The notes under the pieces are model-generated. The model worked only from the letters and a program-made list of their open reading frames with translations. It did not search any database and had not been told where the DNA came from. DNA of 64,000 nt from Nymphaea colorata (taxonomy: Eukaryota; Streptophyta; Magnoliopsida; Nymphaeales; Nymphaeaceae). Shown in pieces: positions 12,455 to 26,741 of the stretch (positions within the stretch are counted from its first letter, which is position 1; each line of letters starts with the position of its first letter). The stretch covers positions 1,676,001-1,740,000 of the forward strand of contig NC_045141.1 of the NCBI RefSeq assembly GCF_008831285.2. The letters are read 5' to 3'. A program made the position numbers and the translations under genes.

Positions 12455-15400
12455 TCATTGCAGCACTCGCACCTAAATTTTTTTGAAAAATTGCTGTATC
12501 CACACCTGCACCTGTACCCCGCACTCCTGTAACATAGGTTAAGAAAGAAAAGGTATTTTTAGACCTGAAATATCTTTTTAATGGAAAAAGGGGTAATCAA
12601 CTCTAATTTTTAGAGTTTAGGACTTGTTAATTTTACCGTTCAGTGAGACTTGAGAGTCTGAGGAGTGAGGAAGCTGCGGTATAGGTGAGGGTTGCTGGAA
12701 GCCCAGCAAAGCCTGCGACATATCTGCCATCAGGTATGTTTTCTTACTTTCATTTTTCTGTTTCTTTTTTAGATTTCATTTTTTGAGATGTCATTTTGGA
12801 GGAGCCTGCAGCTGCAAGTCTTTTTATAGTTAAGAACTGTCTTGACATCTACTCTTGAATATTATTCAACTTCTAAAAATATCAATAAAGTAATAGGAAA
12901 ACAACAGAGATTTTGTCATGTTTTCCATTAGAAATTGACTTTCTAGTTTCCACTTACTTTTTTTTTAATTCTTTATGTGTGTGTGTGTGTATATATGTAT
13001 ATATATATCAATATATATATATATATATATAGATTTGTTTGATAGCAACCAGTTTTTGCTATTAAGTTGATATGCTTCTTAAGATTAGGTTCTATCTATT
13101 TCTGTCTTATATCTATTTCTGCTTCATGTTGTACCTCTACTCTATCTGTTTCAGATGCTCCTGATCATGCAACATGGATCTTTTATGTCAATTTCAGTTT
13201 CATAGCTTCGTTTTGTTTCCTGATCATTTCTTGTTTGATGTTTCTCAAGATACTGGTGCTGGCTTCACTCTACTTTTTTGAGCCATTTTAGTTTAATCCT
13301 TATGGCTGGTATCTCAAAGGTGACAAATGATGTTCATTGATTTCTCATGTGGCGACTTTCCAAGGTTTATGGGTTGCAACTATGCTTGTTCCTTTCTGTT
13401 AACACTTCCTGTTTATTGTATTTCTATAACATATTAGTGTTCCTTTGTTGCGCAAGGCACAAATTCTACCTTTACTTTTTCTTTTTCCTGCTTTTTATGC
13501 TTATGTCTACTGTGATGATTTATTTCTATTTTTTTAGACATTGTCAAATTGAAAATGGTTGCTCACAATGTTTATTGATGTCATTTATGTCTTGCAGCTT
13601 GTTCACTTTGTTAATCGTGATTCTTTAAGCATGGCAAATGACTTCCTTTCCTTGGGATTCATTCCTGAAGGAACAGACGTCCAATCTGTTGCAGATGCTC
13701 TACAGTCATCTTTCGGTCACGGAAGAAAACAATCGCAAGACTTTCAGGTGCACATGAAGTCTCTTTTGTTTAATGGTGGGCTCAAGGAATTAGAAGTTGT
13801 GAAGTACTCTAGTTGTAGTTTAATTAATTGTGTCCAATCACAAAATTAAGTACGGATGAATCTAAGGAATATGTTGCCTGGAGTTGGACACTTCAAAAGA
13901 ATGAAGGGACGGTGTCTAGCTGTGTCTGAATCTGACATTGACAACAACACTCGTCGTCATGCCTGTTAAGTCTATACGTATAAGTGTAAGGGGATCAGGT
14001 CTGTTCAGACCCGATCCACTTTGTTTTTATGTCTTCATGCCTAAGTGGTGGCAACTCTTGTAATTACTTCATGTTTTATTCCTCTTTTTGTTGTAACCTA
14101 ATTAGGTTTATGTTTTAATAATAGAGATCAAGCATCGTGTGGCTGCATTGGCCGATGGTTCTCTTCCCTTCATTGCTTTCTTCTATTCTCTATTCTCCAT
14201 CCTCTTTATTTTCAGATGGAGAGACGTGATTCGGTGGTGTTTTAGTGAAGATTCTCACATGGTATCAGAGCCAGGTTGCATCGTCCTCGGGTGAGTGATT
14301 TCAGCTTGGAGTATTCTGCCCTAAATCTTATTTTCTGCCGTGGTTATCCCTAAACTCTGTTTTTGCCCTTAATCCCACGATTTGCCCTAATTTCTGTTGC
14401 CCTAAATTTTGTTTTTTGCCCTAAATCACACGGTTTGCCCTAGTTTGCCCTAATTTCTGTCGTGACCTTTAAAATTCTGCCCAAAATCGTATGCTCTAAT
14501 CCTCTCTTTCAATCATGGACCAGCCGGCTCCCTCTCTTCTATCTTCTAGTTTTCTCTCACAACTCATCTCTCAAAAACTGAACCATAGTAACTATTTGAC
14601 TTGGAAACGTCAAATTGTCCCATTTATTAAGAGCCATAGACTGTATGGGCACATCGATGGGACTACTCCAGCACCTCCAAAATATGTTAACCGTGAAGTG
14701 AAGAAGACAGTCGTGGGAGATAAAGGTGTTGGGGCCTCGGCTGGAAGTGAAATCAATTTTGAATATGAAACTCTTCCTGAGAGCAATCCTGAATATGAAG
14801 TTTGGTTGGCTCACGAAGTCTCTTGTTGCTTATATCACTTCTACCTTGTCAGAGGAGGTATTGGGAGGTATTGATGATGATTTAACTGCCCTAGAGTTGT
14901 GGTCTACCCTTGCCACAACATATTCTCAAGTCTCGGAAGCACGTTTTCTACAATTAAGAAGGCAATTTCAGGATATCAAGCGTGGGACGCGTATAGTTTT
15001 GGAGTATTTGAATGAAATCAAGAGTTAGTGATCAACTTGCTGCAATTGAACATCCCGTCAGCGACAAGGACAAAGTCCAACAAGCCTTGAGTGGTCTGGG
15101 AACAGAATTTGATATTTTTTGCACAGCTTTGGAAGTCTTACCTGTTCTCCCATCTTTTGAAGATCTAAAGGCCAAGCTTTTTCAACATGAAGCTAGTTGA
15201 ATTCAACGACATAATCTGGTTCCTTCCAACAGCCACAATGTACTAATCACAGGAACTCACGCACTGCAAGGAAATCGCTTTTTTATTACATCAAGAGCAG
15301 CCACGCTATGAGGAATTGCGTGTTTTTGGATGTGTTTGCTATGTGCATGTTGATGTTTCCTTACTGTTGATAGACTGTGTGTTGCGGGTCTGGATCCATA

Positions 15401-18400
15401 CCCGACCCGCCTTGTAGCCCGTTTTGGGCTCTACTTAAGTCATGTAACCCTAATCCTTAAGTGTTAATGATAATCTTTAGAGAGAGAGAGTCTGGCTGCT
15501 AGTGGGCACCAACTCCTCCTCATTCGTGGTTTTCTCTCCCTCGTGTTGAGGGTTTTCCACGTTACATCGTGATCATTGTTTCTCTTCGTCTTCTTCTTTT
15601 CGTATTTCTACATGGTATCAGAGCGGTGAAGTTCCGGCGTTTCTGGTTTGTCGTTTGCCCGTGTTGGAGGAGGATTCGCCCTGCACTGTTCATTGACTCG
15701 CTCGGCACTGTTCATCGTCTCGCCTAGCACTGTTCATCGCCCGTGCCCGATGCTTGTGCCCGAGCTTCGCCCGACGCCTCGTCTGTCGCCGTCTCCGCCC
15801 AGCGCCGCCCTGATCAGCGCCGCTCCAAGCGACGACCGGCCCAGCGACGCCCTGATCAGCGCCGTTCCTGTTCCGCCCAGCGCCGCCCTGATCAGCGCCG
15901 CTCAGGATTCCACCGTCTCCTCCTAGCGACGACCGGCCCAGCGACGCCCTGATCAGCGCCGTTCCTGTTCAGCCGCTTCCGCCCAGCGTCGGCCTGCCCA
16001 GCGACGCTCTGTCCAGCGGCGTTCTTCTCTGTCAACCGACGCATCGCCCACCGCCGTGCCTTTTTTTTCAGGCGCCGCGCCGCTCTGCCTGGTTCCGGCG
16101 GTTTATTTCCGCCCAGCGCCGCGCCGCTCTGCCTGGTTCTGGCAGTCTGCTTCCGCCGTTGCGCCGCTCTGCCTGGTTCCGACGGTCTGTTTCAGCCCAG
16201 CGTCGCGCCGCTCTGCCTCGTTTTTTCTCCGGCGCTGCATCTCTGTTGCTGTCTGGTGAGGTTTAGGCGTTCTCCGTTTTGTCCGTTGCCTGCTCTCTGC
16301 CTTTTTTGGTGTTGTATTGTGCTGTTGCTCCCTGCTGCCCTTGCTGCCTACTGGGCTTCTCCCGTAGCTAGACTGGTCTGTGATTATGGCAGCCTCTTCC
16401 TCCTCAACCGTCAACACCAATCCCACTGAAATAGGGGCTTTTAGAACTGAGAATGTTCCCATGCAGGTCATCACTCTTCGCCTCCCCAAGGAGAATTATT
16501 TCTCGTGGTCGCCTGCTATGACTATGGGGATTGCTGGCCGTGGTCGCATGTCCTATATTGATGGGAGCAACCCCGAACCAGCAAGAACGAGTGATGTGTG
16601 GCATACTTGGTTTCTTGAGGATAATCAAGTGAAAACTTGGATTGTCAATTCCGTTTCCGCCGATATTCAGCCCCTTATCCTTCGGAAGAAGACTGCTAGG
16701 GACATGTGGGTGGTCCTCGAGCAAATGTATGGCCAAAAGAAGACCGCAATTCGTACTTACCAAGTAATGAAGACAGTCTATGGCATTCGACAAGGGAACT
16801 CGTCTGTTGCAGAGTACTATGGGCTTTGAAAGCCAAGTGGGAAGAGCTTGACTATCATTCTGATATTCCTTGGCATTGTCCCCATGATCAGGCGCTCTAT
16901 GTTGCTCATGAATGGGAAAACAGGGTGTTCCTATTTTTAGCAGGTTTAAATGATGAGTTTGAAGGTGTTCGAAGCCAGATTCTGAATTCAGGGGAGGTGT
17001 CCAGTATTGAAGATGTGTACTCCTGTATTGAAGCAGAAGAACAGAGGAGGCTTGTTACAAAAGACGGGAAGAAGGAACTTGTGCCCTATAACGAGAGATC
17101 CGCTCTCGTGAGTCGTGGTCCTGGCGGCCCGTCTAGATCCCTTCGCCGGTGCACTCACTGCAAGAAGACAGGTCACACCGTGGATTATTGTTGGGATCTT
17201 CATCCAGAAAAGAAGGGAAACAAAGGGAGATCTTCGATTGGGAGAACGCCTGTGTCTGAGGTGCAAGCATCCAGTGGAGAAAAAGTCTCCATTTCTGCTG
17301 ACCAGCTTCGTGAACTAAGGGCTTATTTGGGCAGGCTCGATGTCAACAAGATTGAGACCTCAGAGGGAACTACAGCTAATCATGCTCTCGCGGTTATTGG
17401 CAATCAAGGTAACTCTTCTGTGGGGGAATGGATTGTCGATAGTGGTGCTACTCATCACATGACAGGTAATCCAAAATTGTTTCATGAGTATAAGTTGTCC
17501 TCGGGAAAGGAACGTGTTTCTCTTGCAGATGGTTCCTCTACCTGTGTGGCAGGCGAAGGCACTCTGTCCTTGTTGGACAAATTTCATGTGCAGGGCGCTT
17601 TACATGTTCCCCAGTTTCCTTTAAATCTCTTATCAGTCAGTAGACTTACTAAAGAATTGAATTGTGAACTTATATTCTCTGCCGATCGTTGTGTTTTGCA
17701 GGACTTGGTGTCTTCAGTCTTTTATGTACTGGCATGAACGTTTTGGGCATTTACCTTTCGGGATTTTGAAACATTTGTTTCCAGACTTGTGTTCCTCCTT
17801 TGATTTGTCTTCCATTTCTTGTGATGTTTGTCAGTTTGCCAAACATGTGAGGGCTTCGTACCCTCTTTCTTCTAGTTGTGCTAATGAAGCTTTTTCCCTT
17901 ATTCACTCTGATGTATGGGGACCTTCGGGCATTCATACCCGTCAAGGTTTCCAGTATTTTATCACTTTCATTGATGATTTCTCTCGTGCTACATTTATAT
18001 GCTTGTTAAAAGATCGCAGCGAGGTTTCTCGCATCATAGAGACATTTATTCTTCTTGTGCATACCCAGTATGGTGCGAATGTTAAAACTTTCAGGTCCGA
18101 CAATGCCCGTGAGTACATGTGTCAGCCTGTTGAGGAGTTTCTTAGACAACGGGGGATTGTTCACGAGACATCCTGTAGTTACACCCCCCCTCAAAATGGG
18201 GTAGCTGAAAGGAAAAATCGTCAACTTCTTAATGTCACCAGGGCTCTTTTGTTTCAGAGAAATCTTCCTAAACACTATTGGGGTGATGCAGTTCTTACTA
18301 GTGCCTATCTTATTAACCGCATGCCCAGTCGTGTTTTGAATGGTAGGACGCCCCACTCGTTGCTTCCTGGTAGTCGTCCACCATTTCCTCTTCCTCCTCG

Positions 18401-21400
18401 TGTTTTTGGTTGTGTATGTTTTATCCATGATCACAGTCCAAATGTCAAGGAACTTGATCCTAAGTCCATCAAAGGTGTCTTTGTTGGATACTCCCCTACG
18501 CAAAAAGGATACAAATGTATTGATCCTATTACTGGTCGAGCTTATGTTACGAGGGATGTTACCTTCTTGGAACATGCCTCTTACTTTGGTGTGAATCCTC
18601 TTCAGGGGGAGCAGTCTGTGGGCAGGGAAGAGTATTCTCAGAGACAGGAACTTCAGTTTATAGATTTTTTGGACTACAAGAAAGCAGAATCACTTAATAC
18701 TGTTGATGTGCCTGAGAAGGAGGAAAGGGGTGACAATAGCATTGAGAAGGAAGGCCCTCAGTTGTTTGGACAGTTCTACTCTAGACGAGGTACTCGGACA
18801 GAGGTGATGACTTGTGATGCTAGATCTACTTCCAATCCCAATGCCACTCCTTCCCTGGATGAACCAAGTCCTACCAAGGAGACCGTGGAGACTCATGATG
18901 AGGTTGAAAAGAAGAATGACGATCTTCCCATTGCCCTGAGAAAGGGTGTCAGGTCATGTACTCAACACCCCATTGGTAATTTTGTTTCTTATTCCAGACT
19001 TGGGAAAGATTACAAGTGCTTTGTTTCTACTCTCTCTTTGGCTGTGATTCCCAGGACTGTCGTTGAAGCTCAAAGTGACTCCAAGTGGGCTGATGCAATG
19101 AAAGAAGAAATAGATGCCCTAAGAAAAAACTTGACATGGGAAGTGGTGAAGATTCCTGAAGCCGCTCACCTAGTTGGATCCAAATGGGTGTATACCATCA
19201 AGTACAAACCAGATGGGAGTGTTGAAAGATATAAAGCTCGACTTGTGGCCAAGGGGTTTAGCCAGAAATATGGAATTGATTACTTGGAAACCTTTGCTCC
19301 TGTTGCGAAAATGAAGACTGTGAGGGTGGTTATATCCCTAGCTGTGATGAAGGAGTGGAAGATGTATCAACTGGATGTTAAGAATGCATTCCTCAATGGT
19401 GACCTCGAAGAAGAAGTATATATGCATATGCCTCCAGGATATGAAGAACCAGAAAAGTGTTGTAAGCTGAAAAAGGCCTTGTATGGCCTTAAGCAATCGC
19501 CCAGAGCGTGGTTTGAACGACTGAGAGAGCGTGGTTTGAACGACTGAGAAGAGTGATGATACGTCATGGATACAAACAAGGAAATGGAGATCACACTCTG
19601 TTTGTGAAGAGGAAGGAGAGCAGGGTTACTCTCCTGCTCGTCTACGTAGATGACATGATTGTTACTGGAGATGATGAGGAGGAGATTATCAAGCTAAAAG
19701 GGTTACTGGCTACAGAATTCGACCTCAAAGATCTTGGCAAGCTAAGGTATTTTCTTGGTATGGAGGTTGCTAGGTCTAGTACTGGTCTTGTACTAAACCA
19801 AAGGAAATATACATTAGATCTGCTGGAAGAAACTGGTAAATTGGGATGTAGACCTACTCCTACCCCTTTTGACACTGGGCACAAGTTGAGTCTTAGAGAT
19901 GGAGAGCCTCTCTGTGAAGAAGACAAGGGAAGATATCAACGTTTGGTTGGGAAGCTAATTTATCTTACCCTCACGAGACCTGATATCACCTTTGCGGTGA
20001 ATGTTTTGAGCCAATTCATGCATGCGCCAACCGATGCACATCTGAAGGCTGTGGACAGAGTGTTATGCTACCTGAAGAAAAATCCTGGTAAGGGACTCCT
20101 GTATGTGAAACAAGAGACTGTGGAAATCGATGGCTATTCTGATGCGGATTGGGCAGGTTGTTGTGATACCAGACGATCCACTACAGGGTACTGTGTCTAC
20201 TTGGGAGGAAACCTTGTTGTATGGAGGAGCAAGAGACAGGATGTTTGCTCTAGATCCAGTGCAGAGGCAGAATATAGGGCAGTTGCTATGGGAGTGTCAG
20301 AGTTATTATGGTTGAAGATATTGTTGACTGACATTGGAATAGAGATTGAAGGACCTATGAAGATGTACTGTGATAACAAGTCTGCAATCAACTTAGCCAA
20401 CAACCCTGTTCTTCACGACAGAACAAAACATGTTGAAATTGATCGTCACTTCATTCGGGAAAGGATTGATGCGAAAGAGTTGATCTTACCTTACATGAAG
20501 TCTGAAGACCAAACTGCTGATGTTCTGACGAAAGCCCTTCCTTCAGCTTCATTTGAGAGGAATGTATCCAAGTTGGGCATGTTTGATATGTATGCCCAAC
20601 TTGAGGGGGAGTGTTGATAGACTGTGTGTTGCGGGTCCGGATCCATACCCGACCCGCCTTGTAGCCCGTTTTGGGCTCTACTTAAGTCATGTAACCCTAA
20701 TCCTTAAGTGGTAATGATAATCTTTAGAGAGAGAGAGTCTGGCTGCTAGTGGGCACCAACTCCTCCTCATTCGTGGTTTTTTCTTCCTCGTGTTGAGGGT
20801 TTTCCACGTTACATCGTGATCATTGTTTCTCTTCGTCTTATTCTTTTCGTATTTCTACACTTACGTAACAAATTTCAAGATCGTGCTATTTTGTGCAGAT
20901 TTATAGGGTATGCAGAAAACTACAAGGGTTATAGATGTTACAACCCTAAAACTGCGCGTGTTCATATTTCACGACATGTTGTTTTTTATGAAAACAGGTT
21001 ACAAGATCCCAAGGCTACTTGCATGACACTCAAAGATAAAAATGAAGTTTATGATACTTGGCTGCATGCTGAAATCCTAAGACAATGGGCTGACCGTTTG
21101 ATTGAGCACGAGGAGCAAGATGTTAATGAGCCTGAGACACTTGTGAGCGATTCCTTGGACAGCATGCCCTCATCCTCACAGCCCCATGATTCACCTGTAC
21201 ATAGTCGGTTCTCAGGCCTTGTGTACTCTAGACGATCAGCTCCTACTGCAGCCCCACGTCAGTCCCAACGTGTGCGACATCCCATTGATCGGTGGGTAAG
21301 TTATAACAACTTTTCTTTAGATTTTCAGTTGTTTATGACAGAAGTGAGCAAGAAGGTCGAACCAAAATCCTATCACCATGCAAGTAAAGAAAAATGTTGG

Positions 21401-24400
21401 GTTGAAGCTATGAATGAGGAAATGGCAGCCTTGCATGAGTGTCAGACTTGGCAGATTGTCCCTCGTCCAATTGATAAGAAAGTTGTGGGCTCCAAATGGG
21501 TCTATAAACTGAAATATAAGCCAGATGGTAGCATTGATCGACCTAAAGCACGTCTTGTGGCGCGTGGTTTCACACAGCACTATGGGGAAGATTATGATGA
21601 AACATTCAGTCCGGTTATCAAGATGGACACAATACGTGTGATTATTTCTCTTGCAGTTTCATACGGGTGGCCTCTTTATCAGTTAGATGTCAAAAATGCT
21701 TTTCTTGATGGGATTCTTAAGGAAGAGGTATACATGAAGCAACCTCCCATTCATGATCCTCAAAAATGGGTTTGTAAGTTACACAAGTCTTTATATGGGC
21801 TGAAGCAAGCTTCTAGATCATGGTTCGATCGGTTTTCTCATCATATACAACAAATTGGTTTTCTACGAAGCTCTCTAGATCATTCCTTGTTCATGTATCA
21901 TACCGAAGAAGCTACTACTTGGTTACTTATCTATGTAGATGATATTGTTATAATTGGGAATTCTTCTTCTCATATATCTTATGTTAAGAATCTGTTGCAG
22001 CAAGAATTCAAGATGAAAGATCTCGGCGAACTTCGGTACTTCTTGGGTGTTGAACTTGACAGGGCAAATGATCGATTGACTCTTATACAGCATAAGTATA
22101 CTCTTGATATTTTGGACAGGGCATGTATGATTAATTGCAAACCCATAACTACTCCTAGTGTTCTAAACACTAAATTGGCTGCCTCTGACGGAACCGCTGC
22201 CTATTCAAATCCTACCTTCTATCGCAGCATTGTTATACCTTACCTTTACCCGCCCAGACATAGTCTATGCTGTAAATCAGATCTCTCAATTTATGCATGC
22301 ACCCACAGAAGGACATATGGATGCCGCTAAGCGGATCTTACGGTATCTCAAAGCTACTATTGGGGATGGATTGATCTATACAAAGTGTCCCAATGTTTTT
22401 CTTGGACATAGCATATATACTTATACTGATGCAGACTGGGCAGGAGATCCTGATGACCGACGCTCAGTTTCAGGTTTCTGCCTTTTTCTTGATTCTAATC
22501 TCATTTGTTGGAGCAGTAAAAAGCAGCGTGCAGTTGCACGATCTAGCACTGAGGCAGAGTATAGAGCAATGGCTGCAGGGACAGTTGAGGCATCATGGTT
22601 ATGACATTTGCTTGGAGAGCTTCATCTACCTATTGTTCAGTCCTCATTGCTATGCGACAATCAAAGCGCCATCAAAATTGCCTTCAACCCCATTTTGCAT
22701 AATCGTACCATGCACATTGAAATTGATCAACACTTCATTCGTCAGAAGGTTGAAGAAACCGAGATCTTGCCTACTTATATATCCACCAGTGAACAGATAG
22801 CGGATCTTTTTACCAAAGGTCTTACAGGGCAGCATTTTTGGGATTTGAAAAACAAGTTGTGCATGATCAAATCTCATGCACAACTTGAGGGGGGCTGTTA
22901 AGTTTGTATGTATAAGTGTAAGGGGATCGGGTCTGTTCAGACCCGATCCACTTTGTTTTTATGTCTTCACGCTTAAGTGGTGGCATCTCTTGTAATTACT
23001 TCATGTTTTATTCCTCTTTTTGTTGTAACCTAATTAGGTTTATGTTTTAATAATAGAGATCAAGCATCGTGTGGCTGCATTGGCCGACGGTTCTCTTCCC
23101 TTCATTGCTTTCTTCTATTCTTTATTCTCCATCCTCCTTATTTTCAGACGGAGAGACGTGATTCGGTGGTGTTTTAGTGAAGATTCTCACAATGCCTGGG
23201 ACACCACTTTTGAAATATTAAATGTCCAAAAAAAAAAGACATGCATGCTTGTTTTCCCCTCTTTTTACCCTCTTCTTTTTCCGTTCTCCCCATCTCTTTC
23301 CCTCTATTTTCCCTTTTTATTTTCTTTGCTCTCATTTTTTCCTCTCATTTTTCCCTTTTCTCTCCTTTCTCCGTTTTCCATTGTCATGCCTGACACCCCT
23401 CTCTTGGTCTCCCTCTTTCTTTATCTTCCTTTTTAAAGGAAGACATAACCTATTTTCCTTCCTAGAGGATGACAAGGTTCTTTTTTAAGTCCTATTTTCT
23501 TAGGAAAATTTTATTTTATTTAATTAAAATTTGTTTTAGACTAAAGTAATCTTAATATAAGCAAATATTTACAAAGGTAGACAAATAAAGCTATTAAACG
23601 TTTAATTAGTTAATTACATAACCTATTCTAAATTAGTGTTTTTTTAATTTTTGCATAGTTTGTATATATATATATATATGTGTGTGTGTGTCTAAGTGTC
23701 TAATTTTTTAAGGCTTGCTATGTCGAAGACTCATACATGTGTCCAACTCCGACAACCGTATCCTTTGTCCATGCAACATAGGCTAAGGGACCGGATATCT
23801 TGAGTATCGAGATGATAGAAATTAATAACTCTAAATATGCAAATAGATGGCTCTTCAGGCTCGAGCATGAGATAGCACAGTAGCAGGAGCTCGATTGGGT
23901 ATGAAAAATATAAAAATTGAGAATGAGCATGTCCTTTATGTAGGGTTTGTGTGACCAAATCATGCCTGCCATCTCATTCGGTTATTACTCATTTGTCTTT
24001 GATCCATGCTACATATGCATTGCTGATTCTTTGAAGGTCAATCCCATTCCCAGCCCCCAAACACAAGCCCCTTTTCAACGTATTGTTATTACTCAACTTT
24101 GGAGTGCATTTGTTTTAAACCGTACAATGGTTCTGCTTAGCGAAGAGCTGGAATGAACCACTGTAAAATGTGTTAGTGTTTTCCACTTTGTCACTGGTAA
24201 GGATATGTAACGTGTCAAATGGGTGCTTCAATACTTCACTGTGTGCAGCTATAGTCTCTATGCAGTTTTAATTTTTTCTGTGGTATATAATTGCTCAAGC
24301 CTTTATATGCTCATCTGACAGGGTATAATGAATCAGCTATATGATGTGATGTATGAGTTCAACTTCTCCTTGCCACCTGACTATGCATTAGTAATCAGAG

Positions 24401-26695
24401 CATTGGGATCTCTAGAGGGGACTGCGAAGATATTGGATCCTGACTTCCAGGTGGTAGAGAGCGCATATCCTTATGTCATAGGGAGACTTCTCGCAGATCC
24501 AACTCACGACATGCGGAAAATATTAAGGGAGCTTCTTATCTGCAATAATGGTTCCATTCGATGGAATCGGCTGGAACGTCTGGTGAGTTCTCTTCTTTGT
24601 TGGAAGGATATGCATTTAAGTTACTATTTTGCATTTTATCTGGTTTTCTTGCATGAAGTTATTTCAATTGCATTTTCATTTGCATTTGTAAAAGGAGGAT
24701 CAACAATCATCTTTGTTAGAATATGTGTATGCACATATATATCATTGCTGACTCTGCATGTATGTTTATATGTGTATGGTTACTGTTTTTGTGTTTTAGC
24801 TGTACTTTCAGCTGACCAGGAACTAGCTGTTGTCTAGTTCCAAAGGCTAGAATTTTAGCCATTGGAACTATTTTAACATGCCAGCTCTTTCATCTCTTTT
24901 GTATTTTTATCTATAAATAAGGGAATAAGTCCCATGTATGTGGTAAGGCCTTAATGCCTTCTGTTTTCTGTTCTACTCAGTTTAATGCAATCGAGTATTT
25001 CAGTTTTATAAATTTAGCTTTGGCTGTATGCCTGAAATTGTGCTTGGCAGATTTGAGACTGTGATTGAGTTACTAGTGCATGTTTGGAGCCTGATTTACA
25101 TGGTATCAAAGCTTGGCCCTCTATCGCTTGTTGGTATTTGTTAAGTTGTGAGTATCTCAAGAAAACCCAGTCATTGCTGCCACTAATGTATGCTGTTCAC
25201 CAACTGTTTGGTGATATTTATGTGAAGAAATTTTCATGCATTCTTGGTGCTGCTGAATAAGATTTTTTGCTGCATCTCTGTAGTTGAAATGTATCTCCAT
25301 CGATCTCACTCTCAATCAGTGTTGATTGGTTCTCTTAAAGGAGTTTTGCTGCAGCCTGCCAGCTGTTTGATTTTTTTCCTCTGATTGTGCTACTTATTCT
25401 TCCTTGGAGCTGTTGTCAAGCTTCGTTCTGCAGAACTGTGATGTAGACTTTTCCTCAATATCGATGTTTGCTGCTAAGTTTTTGGTGATCATTTGATAGT
25501 GCTGCTTCTTGATCAGTTTTGTTGGCTCTTCAAGGTATGTTCCTATGGACAAAAAGTTTATCCCTATTCCTTTCCCTAAGATTTCTTTATAACTTATGCT
25601 CAACACACAAGAACCATGGATCACTTTATTAAAAGTCAAATTTTATGGGGTTTAGTTGATGGCGCTGAAGACAGCCTCATCTAATATTACAGAAATAGTT
25701 GATGGATGGAAAAGCTCAAGAACTAGATGATACCGAAATATGAAATGTTGTAAATATGGGGAAAAGTGGGAAAAACGGGAGGTTGGTCATCATAAGATAA
25801 CCACCTGGACTCTCACATATGTTGACAATGCTATGATTGGCCAAATTTCTAAGCTTAACTATGCTCATGAGGCTTGGAATGTTCTCAAAAAACCTCATAC
25901 TATGAAGGATGTTGCACTCATATGTAATATATATGTTAAGATTGTTAGTCTTCAACAAGGAGATAAAACAATCAAAGAATATGTTACTGATGTTGACCAA
26001 TTATGGCATATGTATATGCACACATACGCACACACATATGCATAATCTATAGTTATATATGATTAAGTGCATGTGATTGTAGCTTTACATGTATATACAC
26101 ATAAGAGTATTATATATACCTATATATTAGGTTCCTTGTATTTTTGTTTTTGTATTCTTTTTTATTTATATTTATATTTTTTCATCTTTTATTACGCTTG
26201 TTTTGCCTGACCAAATTTGAGTTTGGCCAAGCAGGAACCTATGTCACATGGGTGCAGGTGTAGGATGCGGCAAGTTCCAAATAAACTTCGGTGCGGTTGC
26301 AGCGAGACAATATTATATATATATAAGAAAAATTTAAATAAAAATTAACAAATAACCACTACACAATAACATCAAGGATTAGATCATTAGAGTTTTAAGG
26401 ATTGTTCCATGAACTGGTTCAATAATGAAAATTTTTTTTTATCATTCTTGTCTTAATCTATTCATCATTCTAATCTTCCTCCATCGATTTCTTGATTATC
26501 TTCAGTCCATTCACTAAAATCAATATCATCAGCAAAATCATCAGAAGGAGTAACAGGATCTGCTAAATCGATATTAACAGTCTGCTATGTTCATATTTGC
26601 CGGTGCGGGTTCCTCAATATCAATGTTTGCTGCTAAGTTCAACAGTCTGCTAAGTTCCTCAATGTCACATAGGTACGTCTACTTTCACAGACCGT

Positions 26696-26741
<46 letters not shown>

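Larger units (their letters stand above)
15365..20859 (+). mobile_element. Ty1/copia element D, nested in copia C
   Basis: LTRs of 248 bp lie at 15365-15612 and 20612-20859 and differ at about five positions. CTTAC duplications flank it at 15360-15364 and 20860-20864. The primer site TGGTATCAGAGCGG starts at 15613 and the polypurine tract CTTGAGGGGGAG ends at 20611. It belongs to the same family as intact copia E and as copia H. Confidence 0.94.
13964..23191 (+). mobile_element. Ty1/copia element C, carrying nested copia D
   Basis: LTRs of 296 bp lie at 13964-14259 and 22896-23191 and differ at about 11 positions, mostly transitions. Target duplications ATGCC flank it at 13959-13963 and 23192-23196. 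The primer site TGGTATCAGAGCC follows the left LTR at 14260, and the polypurine tract TTGAGGGGGGC precedes the right LTR. Copia D occupies 15365-20859 inside it. Confidence 0.93.
13869..23781. mobile_element. Decayed hAT-type element interrupted by copia C
   Basis: The left end ATATGTTGCCTGGAGTTGGAC (13869) matches the complement of the right end, which ends GTCCATGCAACATAG at 23781. Flanks TCTAAGGA (13861-13868) and GCTAAGGG (23782-23789) agree at six of eight positions, fitting an aged 8-bp duplication. Without copia C the element would be about 685 bp and non-coding. Its right part holds a T/C-rich stretch (23225-23440) and a TA/TG run near 23667-23692. Confidence 0.5.

Noticed and set aside
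12640-12735. Exon-like stretch followed by a CAG-GTATGT donor
   Set aside because: No homology to the kinase, and the exons on either side join in phase without it.
15648-16489. Several 60-130 codon frames on both strands
   Set aside because: They fall in the GC-rich leader of copia D; repeats without stops keep all frames open.
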